Source of the DNA: Streptomyces sp. AV19
Lineage (GTDB): Bacteria > Actinomycetota > Actinomycetes > Streptomycetales > Streptomycetaceae
NCBI RefSeq assembly: GCF_015999245.1
Contig: NZ_JAEAMR010000009.1
Coordinates: 43,614 to 107,613 of the forward strand
Direction of reading: 5' to 3'
DNA length: 64,000 nucleotides
The translations under genes were made by a program, and so were the position numbers. Shown here piece after piece: positions 8,078 to 15,229 of this stretch. Positions within the stretch are counted from its first letter, which is position 1. Every line of letters starts with the position of its first letter. The notes below the pieces were generated by a model. That model was not told the DNA's origin and did no database searches. It saw only the letters and a list, made by a program, of their open reading frames with translations.

Positions 8078-9043
8078 GTGGTCAAGCTCTCCGTCATCGT
8101 GCCGTTCTTCAATGTGCAGACCTATGCGCAGGACACCCTGCGGAGCCTCAAGGCGAACGCCCACCGGGATTTCGAATTCATTCTCGTCGACGATTGTTCG
8201 ACCGACGGGACGGGTGATCTCCTCCGGCGCGCGGAACACGACCTGCCCGGGGCCGTGCTGGTGCGCCACGCGGCCAACGGCGGCCTCGCCACCGCCCGCA
8301 ACACCGGGCTGGACGCGGCGCGCGGCGAGTACCTGACCTTCCTCGACGGGGACGACTGGCTCGCCCCCGGCCACCTGCGCCGGCTCCTCGCCGTCGCCGA
8401 GGAACTGGCCGTGGACTTCGTGCGCACCGACCACGTCCAGTGCACCGGCCGCGCCCGCACTGTCCACCGCGTCCCGCACGGCCGCCGCGGCGTCGTCCTC
8501 GACCCGCGCGACGCCATACTGCCCGCCGACCGCAGCACCTCCGTCGACTACCCGTACGCCTGGGCCGGGATCTACCACCGGCGGCTGCTGGACGCGGGGC
8601 TGCTGCATTTCCGGCACGGCCTGCGCACGGCCGAGGACCGGCCCTGGATCTGGCGGCTGCACCGCGAGGCGGACACCTTCGCGGTGGCCGGACTGCTCGG
8701 CGTCTTCTACCGTCGTGGCGTCGCCTCGTCCCTCACACAGATCGGCGACGTGCGCCAGCTCGATTTCCTCCGCGCATTCGACCAGGTACTCGAAGAAACG
8801 GCCCGAGACCGGGATGCCGAGGCCCTGCTGCCGAAAGCCGTCCGCACCTATTGCGCGATCATTTCCCATCACCTCGGCTCCATCGAACGATTCGAACCCG
8901 ACGTCGCCCGGGCGCTGCGTTCGCTGAGCGCCGCCGCCATGAAACGGATGCCACCGCGATTGCTGAACGACGCCCTGAATTCCATGGACGCGGACCGCGC
9001 GCGGCGACTGCGCCGCGTCCGCAGGCGGGTGACCGTCCGATGA
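8078..9043 (+). CDS. Family 2 glycosyltransferase
   Basis: 321-aa GT-A fold glycosyltransferase. The N-terminus VKLSVIVPFFNVQTYAQDTL starts the nucleotide-binding domain, followed by FEFILVDDCSTDGTGDLL, NGGLATARNTGLDAARGEYLTFLDGDDW (metal-binding D-x-D equivalent) and an acceptor-side AEDRPWIWRLH block. The C-terminal 80 residues are helical and Arg-rich. It belongs with the downstream polysialyltransferase-like gene (ATGA overlap) and acyltransferase. It probably adds a sugar or alditol-phosphate-linked unit to the cell-wall glycopolymer. GTG 8078 is chosen for the -10 spacing; GTG 8069 is also in frame. Confidence 0.85.
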   Translation: MVKLSVIVPFFNVQTYAQDTLRSLKANAHRDFEFILVDDCSTDGTGDLLRRAEHDLPGAVLVRHAANGGLATARNTGLDAARGEYLTFLDGDDWLAPGHLRRLLAVAEELAVDFVRTDHVQCTGRARTVHRVPHGRRGVVLDPRDAILPADRSTSVDYPYAWAGIYHRRLLDAGLLHFRHGLRTAEDRPWIWRLHREADTFAVAGLLGVFYRRGVASSLTQIGDVRQLDFLRAFDQVLEETARDRDAEALLPKAVRTYCAIISHHLGSIERFEPDVARALRSLSAAAMKRMPPRLLNDALNSMDADRARRLRRVRRRVTVR

Positions 9044-10437
9044 CGAACCGGCCCCGCACCCAGAACCAGCCCCGCACCCAGAGCCGAACCCACACCCCGG
9101 ACCGGCCCCGCACCCAGATCCTCCTCGCCTCCACCCTCTACGGCACGGCGACCCTCGCCGCCGCCCTGGACGCCGGGCTCCTCCCCCCGGCCGACCGCCG
9201 TCTGCTGCTCGTCGCCAACAACGCGGCCGTCCCCGAGACCACGCCCGGCCCCGACGAGGCCCCCGGTTTCGACGCGCTGCGCGCCCGCTTCGACGGCGTG
9301 CTCTCCTGGAACGCGACGATCAGCCCCTTCCACCCCGCCGGCTGGTCGCCGCGCCCCGACGACGTCCCGCTGTGGGAGCGGCACTTGAGGCTGCTGTGGC
9401 ACCTGGGGGACGACGACGTCGAGATCGTCCTGGAGTCCCTCCAGGTCAACCCGGCCCTCGCGCTGGCCCAGGTCTTCCCCGCCGCCCCCCTGGACGTCTA
9501 CGCGGACGGGCTGATGAGCTACGGCCCCACCCGCAACAAGCTCGACCCGCTGATCGGCACCCGCGTCCGCCGGCTCCTCCACCTCGACCTCGTGCCCGGT
9601 CTGCGGCCGCTGCTGCTGCGGGAGTTCGGCGTCGAGGCCCGGACGGTCCCCGGCGAGGTCTTCGCCAAGGTGCTGGCGGAGATCGCCGACGCGACCCCCG
9701 AACTCCCCGCCGTCCCCGAGGGGTCCGCGCTCCTGCTCGGCCAGTACCTCTCGGCGCTGGACATCCTCACCCCCGAGGAGGAGGAGCGGCTGCACGTGCG
9801 CATGCTGCGCGGCGCGTTGGCGCGCGGCCACCGCACCGTGGTCTTCAAGCCGCACCCGACCGCGCCCGCCCGCTGGTCGCGGCTGCTGGAGGAGGAGGCC
9901 GGCCGGCTCGGGGCAAACCTCACGGTCGTGGACTCCCCCGCCCTCGCGGAGGTCCTCTGCCAGCGGCTGCGACCGGCCCTCGTCGTCGGCTGCTTCTCCA
10001 CCGCCCTGATGACCGCCGGCGCCTTCCACGGCCTGCCGGCCGTCCGCACCGGGACGGACCTGCTGCTGGAGCGGCTCACCCCGTACCAGAACAGCAACCG
10101 GGTCCCGGTCACCCTCGTCGACGCGCTCCTGCCGCCGCTGGAGGACGAGCAGACGCCCGTCCACGCCGGTGACACCGGGGAGTTGCTCGCGGCGGTCGGC
10201 TACGCGATGCAGCCGCAGATCAATCCGGACCTGCGCGCGGCGGCCGAGCGCTACCTGACGGTCCATCTGAACACCGCCACCTGGCGCTACTTCAAGCGCC
10301 GCCGCCTGACCGCCCTCGGGCTCCCCGGGGCCGTGCCGCCCCAACTTGCCTTCCTGCCGAGGAATCCCACCGTGCGCCGGATGGCACGCCGGGTCCGCGC
10401 GGTGCGCCGCCGGCTGAACAGAAGGAAGCCCGCATGA
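9040..10437 (+). CDS. Alpha-2,8-polysialyltransferase-family protein
   Basis: 465-aa protein of the bacterial polysialyltransferase (POLYST, GT38/GT52-like) group. Motifs visible are VYADGLMSYGP (D/E-D/E-G type), VVFKPHPTAP (the HP motif that contacts CMP) and VVGCFSTALMTAGAFHG (Ser/Thr motif). The N-terminal 35 residues are a Pro/Arg/Thr low-complexity region, and the C-terminal 40 residues are very basic, suggesting membrane or polymer contact. Start ATG overlaps the previous stop as ATGA, implying translational coupling. In this locus it is the best candidate for the polymerase using the CMP-sugar made by NeuA. Confidence 0.8.
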   Translation: MTNRPRTQNQPRTQSRTHTPDRPRTQILLASTLYGTATLAAALDAGLLPPADRRLLLVANNAAVPETTPGPDEAPGFDALRARFDGVLSWNATISPFHPAGWSPRPDDVPLWERHLRLLWHLGDDDVEIVLESLQVNPALALAQVFPAAPLDVYADGLMSYGPTRNKLDPLIGTRVRRLLHLDLVPGLRPLLLREFGVEARTVPGEVFAKVLAEIADATPELPAVPEGSALLLGQYLSALDILTPEEEERLHVRMLRGALARGHRTVVFKPHPTAPARWSRLLEEEAGRLGANLTVVDSPALAEVLCQRLRPALVVGCFSTALMTAGAFHGLPAVRTGTDLLLERLTPYQNSNRVPVTLVDALLPPLEDEQTPVHAGDTGELLAAVGYAMQPQINPDLRAAAERYLTVHLNTATWRYFKRRRLTALGLPGAVPPQLAFLPRNPTVRRMARRVRAVRRRLNRRKPA

Positions 10438-11543
10438 CGGCCACCGCCCCCGCCCCGCCCGTGGCACGACCGCGGGAACACCGGCCGGAGCGCCGCGGCG
10501 GGCGGCTGTACGCGCTGGACGGGCTGCGGCTGGTCGCCGCGCTGATGGTGGCGCTGTACCACTACGGAGGACGGGACGGCGAGATCGCCACCGCGTGGGG
10601 CGCCTCGCCCCGGCGCGAATTCCCGCACCTGTCCACGGCGTTCGCCTACGGCTGCCTCGGCGTGCAGATCTTCTTCGTCATCAGCGGCTTCGTGATCTGC
10701 ATGAGCGGCTGGGGGCGGCCCCTGCGCTCCTTCTTCGCCTCGCGCGCGGCCCGGCTCTACCCCGCGTACTGGGCCGCGATCGCGCTGGTGACGCTGGTCT
10801 TCGCCCTCCCCTGGGTCACCTACCGGACGGTCTCGCTCAGCGACACCCTCGTCAACCTCACCATGCTCCAGCAGCCCGTCGGCGCCGAGCGGGTGCTCGG
10901 GGTGTGCTGGACGCTCTGGGCCGAGGTGCGCTTTTACGCCCTCTTCGCGCTCTTCGTCGTCCTGCCGGGCGCGACGCGGCAGCGCGTCGTCCTCTTCTGC
11001 GCGGTGTGGACACTGGCCGCGGTGATCACGACGGCCGGGCACCTGGAGTCGCTGCGGGTGGTCGTCATGCCCGAGCACGCGCCGTTCTTCATCGGCGGCA
11101 TCGGCCTGTACCTCGTCCACCGGTACGGACACTCCGCGCTGAACTGGGGCATCGTCGTGGGGAGCTTCCTGATCGGGCAGCGCTACGCGGTGGTGGGGCT
11201 GTGGCATCCGCCCAACCCGCACTACTTCTCGTACCGTTCGCCGTCCGTCATCATCGCCGTGCTCGCGCTCGGATACGCGGCCGTCGCGCTGATCGCGGCG
11301 GGGCGCGCGCGATGGGCGAGTTGGCGCTGGCTGCCCGTCGCGGGGGCACTCACATACCCCTTCTACCTGGTGCACGAGCACCTGGGCTGGGTGGTCGTCG
11401 GCGCGCTGCACCGCGGGCTGGGCCTGCCGTCGTACGCCACCTTCGGGCTGACGATCGCGCTGATGCTGGGGCTGGCGTGGCTGCTGCACGTCCTCGTGGA
11501 ACGGCGGTTGACCCCTCTGCTGCGCAGGGCACTCGACCGCTAG
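10434..11543 (+). CDS. OafA/YrhL-type acyltransferase, integral membrane
   Basis: 369-aa acyltransferase family 3 protein with about ten hydrophobic spans. It has the N-terminal YALDGLRLVAALMVALYHY block with the conserved His, FFVISGFVICMSGWGRPLRSFFASRAARLYPAYW, and a late YPFYLVHEHLGW. Such enzymes O-acetylate or otherwise acylate surface sugars at the membrane. It is coupled by ATGA overlap to the polysialyltransferase-like gene, so it probably modifies the same polymer. Its stop codon overlaps that of the convergent TetR gene by 4 nt. Confidence 0.88.
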   Translation: MTATAPAPPVARPREHRPERRGGRLYALDGLRLVAALMVALYHYGGRDGEIATAWGASPRREFPHLSTAFAYGCLGVQIFFVISGFVICMSGWGRPLRSFFASRAARLYPAYWAAIALVTLVFALPWVTYRTVSLSDTLVNLTMLQQPVGAERVLGVCWTLWAEVRFYALFALFVVLPGATRQRVVLFCAVWTLAAVITTAGHLESLRVVVMPEHAPFFIGGIGLYLVHRYGHSALNWGIVVGSFLIGQRYAVVGLWHPPNPHYFSYRSPSVIIAVLALGYAAVALIAAGRARWASWRWLPVAGALTYPFYLVHEHLGWVVVGALHRGLGLPSYATFGLTIALMLGLAWLLHVLVERRLTPLLRRALDR

Positions 11544-12187
11544 CCCTTCGGAAGCGTCGCCTCCAGGCCCGCGATCACCGCGCGCAGGCCCGCCTCGAAG
11601 CCGGCCTCGGACTCGCCGAAGAGCTCGGGGCCGGCGGCGGCCGCGATCGGGTAGTCGTGCAGGCGCTGTTCGCGCTCCATCAGGTCGATGCCCTTGACGC
11701 CCTGGTCCGGGTAGCCGACGGCGGACTGCTCCTCTATGACGTAGCCGATGGTGTAGCAGTACGCGGTGTAGAAGGCGCGGGCGGCGGTGCGGGGGGCGAA
11801 GCCCGCTTCGACGAGGGAGGCGAGATAGCCCTCCATCGTGTCCGCGTAGGAGTTGTCGGTGAAGCGGGTGCCGCTGTAGACCTTCGCGCCGTCGCGGTAG
11901 GAGAGCAGCGTGCGGCGCAGCGCGCGGTGGGACTCGGCGAGGACGTCCTGCCAGGCCGGCTGCTCCGTGACCTCCCTGAGCCGCTCGGCGCGGGACATCC
12001 GCCGCAGCATCTCCGTGGCCATCGCGTCGAGCAGGTCCTGCTTGTCCTTGAAGTGCCAGTAGAGGGCGGGGGCGCGGACGTCCAGCTCCTGGCCGATGCG
12101 GCGGAGGGTCAGGCCCTCCAGGCCCACCTCGTTCAGCAGCCCCAGGGCGGTGTCCACCACCTGCTCACGGTCCAGTCGCGTTGCCAT
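11540..12187 (-). CDS. TetR-family repressor (TetR C-terminal type)
   Basis: 215-aa one-domain-plus-ligand-pocket regulator. The N-terminal HTH reads LTLRRIGQELDVRAPALYWHF, the hallmark of the TetR/AcrR family close to TetR proper. The C-terminal half has TRFTDNSYADTMEGYLASL and a helical ligand-binding region. It is divergent from the FAD monooxygenase gene across a 71-bp space that holds three copies of a 13-bp palindrome, so autoregulation plus control of the monooxygenase is the obvious model. The inducer is unknown, probably a substrate of the monooxygenase. Confidence 0.92.
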   Translation of the reverse strand: MATRLDREQVVDTALGLLNEVGLEGLTLRRIGQELDVRAPALYWHFKDKQDLLDAMATEMLRRMSRAERLREVTEQPAWQDVLAESHRALRRTLLSYRDGAKVYSGTRFTDNSYADTMEGYLASLVEAGFAPRTAARAFYTAYCYTIGYVIEEQSAVGYPDQGVKGIDLMEREQRLHDYPIAAAAGPELFGESEAGFEAGLRAVIAGLEATLPKG

Positions 12188-12197
12188 GCTTGACAGT

Positions 12198-12246
12198 TTA
12201 ACGCCGTTCAGCCCATCCTTAACGCTGTTAAATTGAACGCCGTTAA
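12198..12246. promoter_or_regulatory. Three 13-bp TetR-type operators
   Basis: TTAACGCCGTTCA (12198-12210), TTAACGCTGTTAA (12219-12231) and TGAACGCCGTTAA (12234-12246) fit one consensus T-N-AACGC-N-GTT-N-A. The first overlaps the region next to the repressor start, and the last two lie just before the AAGGAG of the monooxygenase gene. Occupancy would block both divergent genes. Confidence 0.8.
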
Positions 12247-12258
12247 GGAGTGCTGCGC

Positions 12259-13683
12259 ATGCATGCCACCACTGATGTGCTGATCGTCGGCGCGGGCCCG
12301 ACCGGCCTGGCCCTGGCCTGCGACCTGGCCCGGCAGGGCGTCCCGTTCCGCCTGATCGACGCGGGCGACGGGCCCTTCCCCGGCTCGCGCGGCAAGGGAC
12401 TCCAGCCGCGCACCCTGGAGATCTTCGAGGACCTCGGGATCCTGGACGCCGTGCTGGCCTCGGGCGACCGGCTGCCGCGGATGAGCGGCTGGAAGGACGG
12501 GCGGCTCGCCACGGAGTGGGACATGATCACGCGCCTGGAGCCGACGCCGGATGCGCCGTTCGGCGAGCCATGGATGCTGCCGCAGTGGCGCACGCAGGAG
12601 ATCCTGCGCGAGCGGCTCGAAGCGCTCGGCGGGCGCGTCGAGTTCGGCACGCGGCTGGCCGGCTTCGAGCAGGACGGTGACGGGGTGACGGCGCACTTCG
12701 AGGACGGCTCCGGCGCGCGGGCTGCGTACCTCGTCGGGGCGGACGGCGGGCGCAGCACCGTGCGGGGCGTGCTGGGCACGCCGTTCACGGGGACGACCGT
12801 GGATCCCGCCCCGATGATCGTGGCCGATCTGGAGGTGCCCGGGCTGGCGCGGACGCACTGGCACACGTGGGAGACGGCCGAGGGGGCGCTGGCCCTGTGC
12901 CCGCTGGCGCGGACGTCGGTCTTCCAGCTGATGGCGGGGTACGGGGCGGGGGTGCCGGACCCGTCGCCGGAGGGGGTGCGGGCACTGGTCACGGCGCGGA
13001 CGGGCCTGACGGCGGGGGCCGTCCACTGGTCGTCCGTCTTCCGCGCCCGGGCCGCGATGGCGGAACGCTTCCGCGAGGGGCGGGTGTTCCTGGCCGGTGA
13101 CGCCGCGCACGTCCACTCCCCCGCCGGGGCGCAGGGCCTCAACACGAGCGTCCAGGACGCGTACAACCTCGGCTGGAAGCTGGGCCACGTGCTCCGGGGC
13201 GCGGACGTCGGGCTCCTCGACTCCTACGAGGCGGAGCGGCTGCCCGTCGCGGCGGACGTGCTGGGCCTGAGCACCCGCATCCACCGGGGCGAGGGCGGCG
13301 AGGGCCGCGCCCTGACCGCCCGCCGGGGCCGGGAGGCGCACCAGCTGGACCTCAACTACCGGGAGAGTCCGCTGTCGTGGGAGGCGCGTTCCGGTCTCGC
13401 GGACGACGCGCTCCGGGCCGGGGACCGGGCGCCGGACGGGGTGCTGGACGACGGGCGCCGGCTGTTCGAGGCGTTCCGCGGAACACGGTTCACGCTGCTG
13501 GCGGTGGGCCGGGAGGCCGGACTCCCGGACCTGGACGGGCGGCTCGTCGCCACGCACCACATAGGCGAGGCGGAGGCGTACGGGCAGGGCTTGTTCGTGA
13601 TCCGACCGGACGGCTATGTCGGGCTGGCGACGGACGAGTCGGTGGACGTGGAAAAGTACCTGCGCACGGTGAAGCCCGCCTAG
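12259..13683 (+). CDS. FAD-dependent aromatic-type monooxygenase
   Basis: 474-aa class A flavoprotein hydroxylase (FAD_binding_3 family; PgaE/MhpA/rifampicin-monooxygenase type). The N-terminus has the dinucleotide fold VLIVGAGPTGLALACDLA. Further motifs are SRGKGLQPRTLEIFEDLG, YLVGADGGRSTVRG (the DG motif) and VFLAGDAAHVHSPAGAQGLNTSVQDAYNLGWKL (the GD motif). The last 100 residues form the thioredoxin-like C-terminal domain seen in this group. It hydroxylates or inactivates an aromatic compound using NAD(P)H and O2; the substrate is unknown. The ATG start is supported by AAGGAG 8 nt upstream. Divergent TetR and operators suggest ligand-induced expression, as for antibiotic-modifying enzymes. 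Confidence 0.92.
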   Translation: MHATTDVLIVGAGPTGLALACDLARQGVPFRLIDAGDGPFPGSRGKGLQPRTLEIFEDLGILDAVLASGDRLPRMSGWKDGRLATEWDMITRLEPTPDAPFGEPWMLPQWRTQEILRERLEALGGRVEFGTRLAGFEQDGDGVTAHFEDGSGARAAYLVGADGGRSTVRGVLGTPFTGTTVDPAPMIVADLEVPGLARTHWHTWETAEGALALCPLARTSVFQLMAGYGAGVPDPSPEGVRALVTARTGLTAGAVHWSSVFRARAAMAERFREGRVFLAGDAAHVHSPAGAQGLNTSVQDAYNLGWKLGHVLRGADVGLLDSYEAERLPVAADVLGLSTRIHRGEGGEGRALTARRGREAHQLDLNYRESPLSWEARSGLADDALRAGDRAPDGVLDDGRRLFEAFRGTRFTLLAVGREAGLPDLDGRLVATHHIGEAEAYGQGLFVIRPDGYVGLATDESVDVEKYLRTVKPA

Positions 13684-13712
13684 GGAGGGCAGCCCCCGGC
13701 CCGATCCCCGCC

Positions 13713-13806
13713 TGCGGATTACGGGCAATTTGGTTGTGCGCGGCGACGTGACTCCCAGGCTTTCACGACCAGAATGCCCGCAATTCACAGGTCAACGACC
13801 ACATGG
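13713..13806. repeat. Imperfect palindrome related to the core of the 40-kb inverted repeat
   Basis: Two 26-nt arms (13713-13738 and 13764-13789) pair at 20 of 26 positions. Read on the minus strand, the block begins with CCATGTGGTCGTT and TTGCGGGCA and matches the middle of the large inverted repeat near 40152-40250 over roughly 95 bp. It lies between the monooxygenase stop and the 3' end of the XRE-DUF397 operon. Could be a 3'-UTR structure or a mobile-element remnant. Confidence 0.65.
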
Positions 13807-13848
13807 ACACCGCACCGCACTCAGCCCTCACTCACTCTCTGACGGCCG

Positions 13849-14034
13849 CTACGAACGAAGCCATGCGGGCGGGGAAACCGTGAGCGCGGGACCATCAGGG
13901 CGCTTGCTGTCCCGGACGGGTATGGCGCCGGTGGATATGAACGCGGGGGCCCATTCGACGCAGGTCCCGCCGTTGCCCTGGCTGTAGCTGGACTTCGCCC
14001 ATGTTGTGTGTGCGAGGGGTTGGGAGACACTCAC
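13849..14034 (-). CDS. DUF397 small protein, second copy
   Basis: 61-aa DUF397 protein: WAKSSYSQGNGGTCVEWAP, IPVRDSKRPDGPALTVSP and a terminal AW pair show the family pattern. DUF397 genes accompany XRE-DUF5753 regulators in Streptomyces (the WhiJ-type pairs) and may modulate them. The GTG start overlaps the preceding DUF397 stop as GTGA. Its close similarity to the upstream copy indicates a recent tandem duplication. It ends right after AWLRS without the phenylalanine usual at the C-terminus. Confidence 0.85.
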   Translation of the reverse strand: MSVSQPLAHTTWAKSSYSQGNGGTCVEWAPAFISTGAIPVRDSKRPDGPALTVSPPAWLRS

Positions 14035-14249
14035 AGGCGTCCGTCTCCGTCTCTGACGGTCGCTATGAACGAGGACCAAGCGGGCGGCGAAACCGTGAGC
14101 GCGGAACCATCAGGGCGCTTGCTGTCCCGGACGGGGACGACGCCGGAGGCCGCGAACTCGGGGGCCCATTCGACGCATTGGCCGCCGTTCCCTTGGCTGT
14201 AGCTGGATTTCACCCATACCGTGCGGAAGGTATCGGGGGTGGTCCTCAT
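14031..14249 (-). CDS. DUF397 small protein, first copy
   Basis: 72-aa DUF397 protein with VWVKSSYSQGNGGQCVEWAP, VPVRDSKRPDGSALTVSP and AWSSFIATV. The ATG lies inside the end of the XRE frame, so the two reading frames overlap by 140 bp, far more than the few bases normal for such pairs. Function is presumed regulatory, as a partner of the upstream XRE protein. Confidence 0.85.
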   Translation of the reverse strand: MRTTPDTFRTVWVKSSYSQGNGGQCVEWAPEFAASGVVPVRDSKRPDGSALTVSPPAWSSFIATVRDGDGRL

Positions 14250-15072
14250 GGGCGTGCGCCTCCATAACGTGCGTGATGAGTTTCAGGGATTCGGTGGGCG
14301 AGAGAGCCTCGGCACGAAGTCGCTCGTAGGCCGCGCGCGCTTCGGCGACCACTTCCGCTGTGTCGTCGACCCGCCCCCGTTGATAGGTCTCTTCGTACAG
14401 GACTTCGGACCCGTTCTGTCGCGTCAGCACATTAAACGCCACGCCTCGTGCAGGCGTGCCTGCCTGGAACGGGAAGACCTGGAGGGAGATGCCGGGGACC
14501 TCCGACGCTGCCAGCAGGTGCCGGAGCTGCCCCTGCATGACCCGGGCGCTGCCGACCTGGGAGCGCAGGACGGCTTCGTGCAGGATCACCCACAGCGACG
14601 GTGGGTCCGGAGCCTCGAACAATTCGCGACGTCGCATGCGCTCGTCCACGAGCCGCTTGATCTCGGCCGCCGAGTCCTTCGGGCGGGCGGACCGGTAGAC
14701 GGCCTCGGCGTACTCCGGTGTTTGCAGTATTCCCATGACGAACGCGTTGGAGTAGTCGCAGATGGACGCCGCCTCGCGCTCAAGCTGGAGGTAAGGGATG
14801 AACCACACGGGACTGCCCGCATCGGCCGCTCGCTGACGCATCCGCGCGTACACACCCGGCGTGCCGAACGCCAGGTCGCACTGCTCGGCGAACTGCGCGG
14901 ACGCCAACTGCTGCCCGGTCTCCACCTTGCTGACATACGGTTGCTGGAAATGCATCTCCTCGGCCAGGCGCGCCTGCGACCATCCGCGTGCCTCGCGGGC
15001 GATCCTGATCTCCCGGCCGAACTCCTTCGCCGGTGACACCAATGCGTCGTTCAAGCCCTCAACCCCCCACAT
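14110..15072 (-). CDS. XRE-family regulator with DUF5753 domain
   Basis: 320-aa protein. Residues about 15-75 are a Cro/CI helix-turn-helix (REARGWSQARLAEEMHFQQPYVSKVETGQ). The rest is the DUF5753 domain, with FVMGILQTPEYAEAVY, VILHEAVLRSQVGSARVMQGQLRHLL, ISLQVFPFQAGTP and VLYEETYQRGRVDD. This is the WhiJ-like architecture of developmental and antibiotic regulators in Streptomyces. The expected end is near SLKLITHVMEAH; instead the frame runs about 40 residues further, with Arg/Pro-rich sequence, across most of the DUF397 gene. That tail looks non-native and may reflect loss of the stop by mutation or frameshift. Confidence 0.85.
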   Translation of the reverse strand: MWGVEGLNDALVSPAKEFGREIRIAREARGWSQARLAEEMHFQQPYVSKVETGQQLASAQFAEQCDLAFGTPGVYARMRQRAADAGSPVWFIPYLQLEREAASICDYSNAFVMGILQTPEYAEAVYRSARPKDSAAEIKRLVDERMRRRELFEAPDPPSLWVILHEAVLRSQVGSARVMQGQLRHLLAASEVPGISLQVFPFQAGTPARGVAFNVLTRQNGSEVLYEETYQRGRVDDTAEVVAEARAAYERLRAEALSPTESLKLITHVMEAHAHEDHPRYLPHGMGEIQLQPRERRPMRRMGPRVRGLRRRPRPGQQAP

Positions 15073-15174
15073 TCCTCACCGCGTTGGGTTGGCAAAGTAC
15101 CCCCGCTCGCGGGGACCACGCGGGTGGAACCTGAGCCTCACGTTTGATGCCCACTCCACGAGAGTGGAACACAC

Positions 15175-15216
15175 GAGGGCCCCGCCGAACGCGCACACGC
15201 GTTCAACGGGGCCCTC
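15175..15216 (-). terminator. Strong rho-independent-type hairpin after gntP
   Basis: GAGGGCCCCG (15175-15184) pairs perfectly with CGGGGCCCTC (15207-15216), and an inner GAACGCG/CGCGTTC stem stacks below a 4-nt loop. It lies 14 nt past the gntP stop. A smaller CCACTC/GAGTGG hairpin sits at 15151-15167. Confidence 0.85.
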
Positions 15217-15229
15217 GAACCGCAGACCT

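Noticed and set aside
8440..9039. Upstream extension of the polysialyltransferase-like gene
   Set aside because: It lies entirely inside the GT2 gene in another frame; the ATGA overlap at 9040 is the natural start.
15073..15229. tRNA-like fold near the gntP terminator
   Set aside because: The pairing is a simple nested hairpin; there is no cloverleaf, TTCGA arm or anticodon loop.
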